A stretch of 6,769 bases of DNA from JAFGJU01 sp964570935 (GTDB taxonomy: Bacteria; Eisenbacteria; RBG-16-71-46; JAFGJU01), in NCBI GenBank assembly GCA_964570935.1, contig CAZMZP010000034.1:1-6769 (forward strand), given 5' to 3'. Shown here piece by piece: positions 5,303-6,769 of the stretch. Position numbers and translations under genes: made by a program. The notes beneath the pieces were generated by a model, which saw only the letters and a program-made list of their open reading frames with translations, ran no database searches and was not told the DNA's origin. The first letter of the stretch is position 1. Every line of letters starts with the position of its first letter.

Positions 5303-6769
5303 CAGTTGACCGTTCCCTGAACCGGCAGAAGTATTCTCACCAGAGTGCCGCCGGCCTCCCGGCTTTCTATCGCAAGCTCGCCCCCGTGCTGCGAGATGAT
5401 CTTGTTGACCATGGCGAGGCCGAGACCCGTGCCACGCTTCTTGGTCGTGAAGTGCGGAGTGCCGACCCGGCCGATGTCGGACTCCGAGATCCCGCAGCCA
5501 GTATCCTGAAACGTGATTTCGACGAAGTCTTCCCCGGCGCGGTCAGGAGACACGCTGGTCAGGACGACGCTGAGCGGCGACTCGAGCGCGCCCGGGCCGC
5601 GTCCAGCGTCCACGCCGGCCCCCTTTGCGGCGCCGCCGCCCGCCTCGCGGCCTGCCGTGGCACCACCCGCGCCGCGGCCTGCCGCAGCACCTCCCGCACC
5701 TGAGAGGACGGCGCCGGGACCTCCAATGGCTCCTCCGGCGCTATCCCGCCAGGCTCTGGCCCCGGCCGAACGGCGGGACAACGCAGTCTTGATATCAAGC
5801 ACGCCTCCGTCCGGCTGGGCCTCCATCGCATTCTTGACTATGTTGGTAAACGCCATCCTCACCTGCTGCGCGTCAGCGGCGGCGAGGGGAAGTGAACCGC
5901 TCAGTGAAAGGACTATTCTGACCTTGCCCGCAGTCTCCTTGCCGGCCGCGTCGGCCTCGGACCCGGGCGCGTCGAACCCGTGAAGGTCGGCAAGCTCCTT
6001 GATGACCTTGTTGACGTCCGTGGGAGCCAGGACTGGTTCCGGGAGCTTCGCGAACTCCGAGAACGAGGTGGCCAGCCGTTCGAGCGAGCTCACCTCGCTC
6101 AGGATTGACTCCAGCGAGTCCGAGAACCGCACCTTCTCCTCGGCCGCGAGTCCGTCCAGATGCGAGCGGAGCCGATGGATTGACACCTTGATGGGAGTGA
6201 GCGGGTTTCTGATCTCGTGAGCAGCGTATCGAGCCACGTCCTGCCACGCCGCTATTCTCTCGGCTCTCGCGAGCTGGTCCTTGTGAAACTTGAGGTCCTC
6301 GGTCATGCGATTGAACGACTCCACCAGGTACCCTATCTCTCCACCCGCCTTGGCTGTCACTTTCTCGTCGAGGCGCCCCGCGGCCACCCGCTTCATGCCG
6401 TCGGTGAGCGCCAGTATCGGCCTGCTGACCTGACGCGCAAGCAGCGCCGCGGCCGCGAGAGAAACCCCGGCCATCACCACGAACAGAATCGCCGCAGTCA
6501 CCCACACAGACTGCTTGACGACCCGCGTGTAAATCTCCAGCTGCCCGTAGTACAGCCGGCCCTGGGTCACTTCCCTCACGTTGGGGAAGAAATCCTGGCC
6601 CAGCCAGAAGCCGGGCACCACGAGCCTGTCGCCGGGTTCGCCGGCGCTCGCCTGCGGCGCGCCAGACGGCGCATCGGCGGCGCTCTCACCTGGGGCGCCA
6701 GACGCCTCGCCAGACGCTTGCGGCGCGCCAGACGCCTCGCCGGTGTCGCCCGCGCCCGGGCCACCGCCG
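5302..6769 (-). CDS. NtrY-like sensor histidine kinase (5' end outside the window)
   Basis: The frame is open from the window edge to the TGA at 5302-5304, so the true start and the first membrane segment lie beyond 6769. The earliest internal start candidate is GTG at 6621, from which residues are counted here. Visible in order: a low-complexity Gly/Ala/Ser/Pro segment; a short extracytoplasmic part; one membrane helix (about 41-62); a HAMP domain (63-115) with 'RPILALTDGMKRVAAGRLD'; a HisKA domain with phospho-acceptor His135 in 'AAHEIRNPLTPIKVS', the form typical of NtrY and relatives; and an ATPase domain with N box 'NIVKNAMEA' (260-268), G1 'DTGCGI' (373-378), F box 'HFTTK' (390-394) and G2 'GTGLGL' (397-402). 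Unlike typical NtrY, no PAS domain lies between HAMP and HisKA. An insert of about 70 residues rich in Gly and Ala separates the N box from G1. All catalytic motifs are intact, so activity is expected. The probable partner is the sigma54 activator two genes downstream. Confidence 0.92.
   Translation of the reverse strand, partial: GGGPGAGDTGEASGAPQASGEASGAPGESAADAPSGAPQASAGEPGDRLVVPGFWLGQDFFPNVREVTQGRLYYGQLEIYTRVVKQSVWVTAAILFVVMAGVSLAAAALLARQVSRPILALTDGMKRVAAGRLDEKVTAKAGGEIGYLVESFNRMTEDLKFHKDQLARAERIAAWQDVARYAAHEIRNPLTPIKVSIHRLRSHLDGLAAEEKVRFSDSLESILSEVSSLERLATSFSEFAKLPEPVLAPTDVNKVIKELADLHGFDAPGSEADAAGKETAGKVRIVLSLSGSLPLAAADAQQVRMAFTNIVKNAMEAQPDGGVLDIKTALSRRSAGARAWRDSAGGAIGGPGAVLSGAGGAAAGRGAGGATAGREAGGGAAKGAGVDAGRGPGALESPLSVVLTSVSPDRAGEDFVEITFQDTGCGISESDIGRVGTPHFTTKKRGTGLGLAMVNKIISQHGGELAIESREAGGTLVRILLPVQGTVN
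5578..5778 (-). other. Gly/Ala-rich insertion in the kinase ATP-binding domain
   Basis: Counting from the GTG at 6621, residues about 282-348 are nearly all Gly, Ala and Arg. They fall between 'GGVLDIKTALS' and 'LSVVLTSVS', where family members normally have a short hairpin. Within it an 18-bp unit recurs at 5647-5664 and 5674-5691 (16 of 18 identical, period 27 bp). This corresponds to the 9-residue repeats GGAAAGRGA and GGATAGREA. Confidence 0.75.
6625..6769 (-). repeat. Low-complexity repeats in the kinase sensor region
   Basis: In the kinase frame this stretch encodes repeated GEASGAPQAS- and GEASGAPGES-like units. A 17-bp sequence GCGCCAGACGCCTCGCC (plus strand) occurs at 6695-6711 and 6725-6741, a 30-bp or 10-codon period. 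A 16-bp sequence TGCGGCGCGCCAGACG occurs at 6653-6668 and 6719-6734. All repeats keep the reading frame. The region lies in the predicted extracytoplasmic part and continues past the window edge. Confidence 0.75.

Overview
The window is GC-rich (low sixties percent by eye) and almost fully coding. All five main genes lie on the minus strand, so they read from right to left. Outer-membrane and exported proteins indicate a diderm (Gram-negative-type) bacterium. The NtrY/NtrX-like pair together with a DUF4390 protein fits Proteobacteria, or an uncultivated high-GC diderm lineage of Eisenbacteria type. The sequence alone does not fix the taxon.

Layout in transcription order: (1) an NtrY-like membrane histidine kinase cut by the window edge (6769-5302); (2) an exported protein of unknown family that overlaps the kinase stop by one base (5302-4217); (3) a 246-bp gap with a 40-bp imperfect direct repeat and a possible sigma70-type promoter; (4) an NtrX/NtrC-type sigma54-activating response regulator with a GTG start (3970-2501); (5) a 195-bp gap with two GC-rich hairpins, one of them touching the ribosome binding site of the next gene; (6) an Omp85/BamA-like outer-membrane beta-barrel without visible POTRA domains (2305-920); (7) a DUF4390 exported protein (830-123). 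At the far left, bases 1-89 read on the plus strand as the tail of a protein resembling a PIN-domain toxin. This stretch has clearly lower GC (42 of 90 bases) and converges on the DUF4390 gene.

Working model (inference): the kinase senses an envelope or periplasmic signal, perhaps with help from the exported unknown protein, and phosphorylates the sigma54 activator. The barrel and the DUF4390 protein are then either targets or partners of the circuit at the outer membrane. In betaproteobacteria DUF4390 genes are commonly found beside ntrY-ntrX, so finding the same partnership here with a barrel gene added suggests a conserved functional link.

The most unusual sequence features are Gly/Ala/Ser/Pro-rich insertions in four adjacent proteins. 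One of them is about 70 residues long and sits inside the ATP-binding domain of the kinase. Others are the paired direct repeats upstream of the regulator gene and a nested palindrome within the regulator's interdomain linker.
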